NCBI GenBank assembly: GCA_035765415.1
Contig: DASTXR010000008.1
Location: forward strand, 1-64,000
Source of the DNA: CADEED01 sp035765415
GTDB lineage: Bacteria; Pseudomonadota; Gammaproteobacteria; Steroidobacterales; Steroidobacteraceae
DNA: 64,000 bases
Reading direction: 5' to 3'
Shown here one piece after another: positions 62,386 to 64,000 of the stretch. The first letter of the stretch is position 1. Each line of letters starts with the position of its first letter. A program made the translations under genes and the position numbers. The notes beneath the pieces are model-generated. The model was not told where the DNA came from, ran no database searches, and saw nothing but the letters and a program-made list of their open reading frames with translations.

Positions 62386-62870
62386 GGGACCTCCTTTTTG
62401 GTGGCCTTATTTTTACCTCCCACCTCCCGGCGCCGCTTCTCCGAAACTGCTTTGATGAGATTCGGCCGGTGGGCGGCGATCAGATAGCAGGCGGGCACCC
62501 GGTCGAAGTGTTGCGCATTGGCCTTCTCGCGCGCGCGTGCCTGTCCCGGACTCTCGCCGGTGACATCACGGAAAATGCGACCGAACGTTCCGAGGCTTTT
62601 CCAGCCCGTCTGAAAGGCGATGTCGGTGATGGACAGGTCCGTGTCACGCAGAAATGCCTTCGCCCGCTCTAATCGGCGCGTAAGCAGATAGCGGTGCGGT
62701 GGCACACCGAAGGCATCCCTGAACGATCGCGCGAAGTGAGCCTCGGAGACGCGGCTCACGCGCGCCAGCCGCTCGACGGGCCAGTCCTCGTGCGAGGCGA
62801 CATCCATCCGGTCTTTGGCGCGCAGCAGGCGGCGCAACAGCTCCGGGTCCTGGCTCGTGTGCCCTTTCAT
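62382..62870 (-). CDS. AraC-type helix-turn-helix regulator
   Basis: A 162-aa protein, essentially a stand-alone AraC DNA-binding domain: VERLARVSRVSEAHFARSFR is the first HTH, and ITDIAFQTGWKSLGTFGRIFRDVTGESP is the second, here given as the family signature region. The C-terminal 45 residues are basic. It probably controls its own operon with VOC and DUF1801. The frame begins at a TTG at 62879; ATG 62870 (MKGHTS) is the likely start. Confidence 0.85.
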   Translation of the reverse strand: MKGHTSQDPELLRRLLRAKDRMDVASHEDWPVERLARVSRVSEAHFARSFRDAFGVPPHRYLLTRRLERAKAFLRDTDLSITDIAFQTGWKSLGTFGRIFRDVTGESPGQARAREKANAQHFDRVPACYLIAAHRPNLIKAVSEKRRREVGGKNKATKKEVP

Positions 62871-62894
62871 GGCGGGCAATTGTGCCTGACCGCG

Positions 62895-64000
62895 TTACAG
62901 GACCTCGAACAAGCCCGCCGCGCCCATCCCGCCACCCACGCACATGGTCACGACGACGTGGCGCACACCGCGCCGCTTGCCCTCGATGAGCGCGTGGCCC
63001 ACCAGCCTGGCGCCCGACATCCCATAGGGATGTCCGATGGAAATGGCGCCACCGTCGACGTTCAGGCGCTCGTCCGGAATGCCGAGCCGGTCACGGCAGT
63101 AGATGACCTGCACGGCGAAAGCCTCGTTCAATTCCCAGAGGCCGATGTCGTCCGTTCCGAGCCCGAAGCGCTCTAACAATCGCGGCACCGCGAACACCGG
63201 GCCAATGCCCATTTCGTCGGGCCGCGTGCCGGTAACTGCCATGCCGACGTAACGGCCGAGAGGCGCGAGCCCGCGCCGCTCCGCCACGCGCGCTTCCATG
63301 AGCACGCAGGCCGAAGCGCCATCCGAGAGCTGGCTGGCGTTGCCCGCGGAGACGGTGCCTCCCGCGTGCACGGGCTTGAGTGCCGCGAGACCGGGAAGCG
63401 TGGTGTCGGGCCGCATACCTTCGTCGCGATCGAGCGTAATTTCCCGCAAGGTTTCCGCGCCGGTGTTCTTGTCCACCATCTTCATGGTGGCCCGCACGGG
63501 AACGATTTCCGCCGAAAGGCGGCCCCCGGCTTGCGCGGCGGCGGTACGCTGCTGCGAGGACAATGCATAGGCATCGCAGAGTTCGCGCGAGATGCCGTAG
63601 CGCGCCGCGACGACCTCGGCGGTGTCGATCATGGGCATGGACACGTCCGGCTGCAGCGCGAGTAGTTCGGGGTCCTGCCCGACACGCAATTCCCGCGTCT
63701 GAACCAGCGAAATGGATTCGACGCCGCCGGCGATCACGATATCCATGCGATCGACGATCACCTGCTTCGCGGCCGTGGCGATCGCCATGAGGCCGGAAGC
63801 GCACTGCCGGTCGAGCGTGATGCCCGGCACTTCCACCGGAAATCCCGCGCGCAGCGCCGCCGTGCGGCCAATGGTGTGCTGCGAGCCCTGCGGCATCGCG
63901 CAACCCAGCAAACAATCTTCGATCTCGGCCGGCGCGACCCCCGCGCGAGTCACGGCTGCGCGCAGCGCATGCGCAGCCAGCGTGGGCGCGGGCGTCTGGT
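62895..64000 (-). CDS. Acetyl-CoA acyltransferase (thiolase), 5' end outside window
   Basis: Partial: the frame is open to the right edge, and its outermost residues (TPAPTLAAHALRAA) are typical thiolase sequence, so the start lies beyond 64000. Visible are the nucleophile loop LDRQCASGLMAIA, GGVESIS, NASQLSDGASACVLM, and the C-terminal GHPYGMSGARLVGH (His) and CVGGGMGAAG (Cys). It cleaves 3-ketoacyl-CoA in beta-oxidation or condenses acetyl-CoA. Lack of further context prevents a choice between FadA and PhaA roles. Confidence 0.9.
   Translation of the reverse strand, partial: QTPAPTLAAHALRAAVTRAGVAPAEIEDCLLGCAMPQGSQHTIGRTAALRAGFPVEVPGITLDRQCASGLMAIATAAKQVIVDRMDIVIAGGVESISLVQTRELRVGQDPELLALQPDVSMPMIDTAEVVAARYGISRELCDAYALSSQQRTAAAQAGGRLSAEIVPVRATMKMVDKNTGAETLREITLDRDEGMRPDTTLPGLAALKPVHAGGTVSAGNASQLSDGASACVLMEARVAERRGLAPLGRYVGMAVTGTRPDEMGIGPVFAVPRLLERFGLGTDDIGLWELNEAFAVQVIYCRDRLGIPDERLNVDGGAISIGHPYGMSGARLVGHALIEGKRRGVRHVVVTMCVGGGMGAAGLFEVL

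Overview
The window is a gene-dense, high-GC chromosomal segment from a Gram-negative bacterium. Evidence for the envelope type: Wza-type export lipoprotein, Wzc-like protein, several outer-membrane beta-barrels, CopB and many Sec, Tat and lipoprotein signals. The gene set (polysaccharide locus, CueR-like copper operon, cytochrome P450, type 3 thrombospondin-repeat surface protein) fits a Gammaproteobacterium, perhaps Steroidobacteraceae, Nevskiales or Xanthomonadales. That placement is inference, because no rRNA or tRNA gene is present. Genes are tightly packed, with many ATGA, GTGA or TGATG overlaps, and most start calls rest on these overlaps.

Region 1 (290-5634, +) is a six-gene stressosome-type operon: RsbR, RsbS, RsbT, a protein joining an RsbT-like kinase fold to an RsbX/SpoIIE-type phosphatase, a soluble histidine kinase, and a REC-PAS-HisKA-HATPase-REC hybrid. 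No sigma-B, RsbV or RsbW is visible, so the module probably feeds a phosphorelay.

Region 2 (5618-20743) is an exopolysaccharide locus in two divergent halves. The minus half has an FkbM methyltransferase, two GT4 glycosyltransferases, a hexapeptide acyltransferase, a secreted glycosidase-like protein, a Wzx-type flippase and a Wzy/ligase-like membrane protein. The plus half has a 50-aa membrane peptide, the initiating sugar-phosphate transferase, a third GT4, Wza, an outer-membrane barrel and a Wzz/Wzc protein. A convergent DUF2891 gene follows.

Region 3 (21936-27135) is a copper operon: CueR-like regulator with a MerR-type 19-bp-spacer promoter, P1B Cu ATPase, multicopper oxidase and CopB. 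A carboxymuconolactone-decarboxylase-family gene follows.

Region 4 (27664-36730, -) is a full N-methylglutamate pathway operon (mgdA-B-C-D, gmaS, mgsA-B-C) for methylamine oxidation or nitrogen assimilation, with a divergent XRE-cupin regulator. Genes of this type are commonly annotated as sarcosine oxidase plus glutamate-synthase-like.

Region 5 (37552-47478) holds a P450-methyltransferase pair, a perfect 44-bp-arm inverted repeat (REPIN-like), a fused 5-oxoprolinase with an MHS-type transporter, a CGNR regulator and a divergent CBM9/DUF5916 outer-membrane protein.

Region 6 (47653-64000) is mixed: a DUF4394 lipoprotein, pesticin-like lysozyme, LamG protein, a MerR/MFS/DUF2938 group around a SoxR-box-like operator, a rhodanese, a lipoprotein metallopeptidase with Cys-rich repeats, a giant thrombospondin-repeat protein fused through a sorting-signal-like segment to a beta-barrel and preceded by a possible three-way-junction leader, a GST, a small AraC/VOC/DUF1801 operon and a thiolase running off the right edge.
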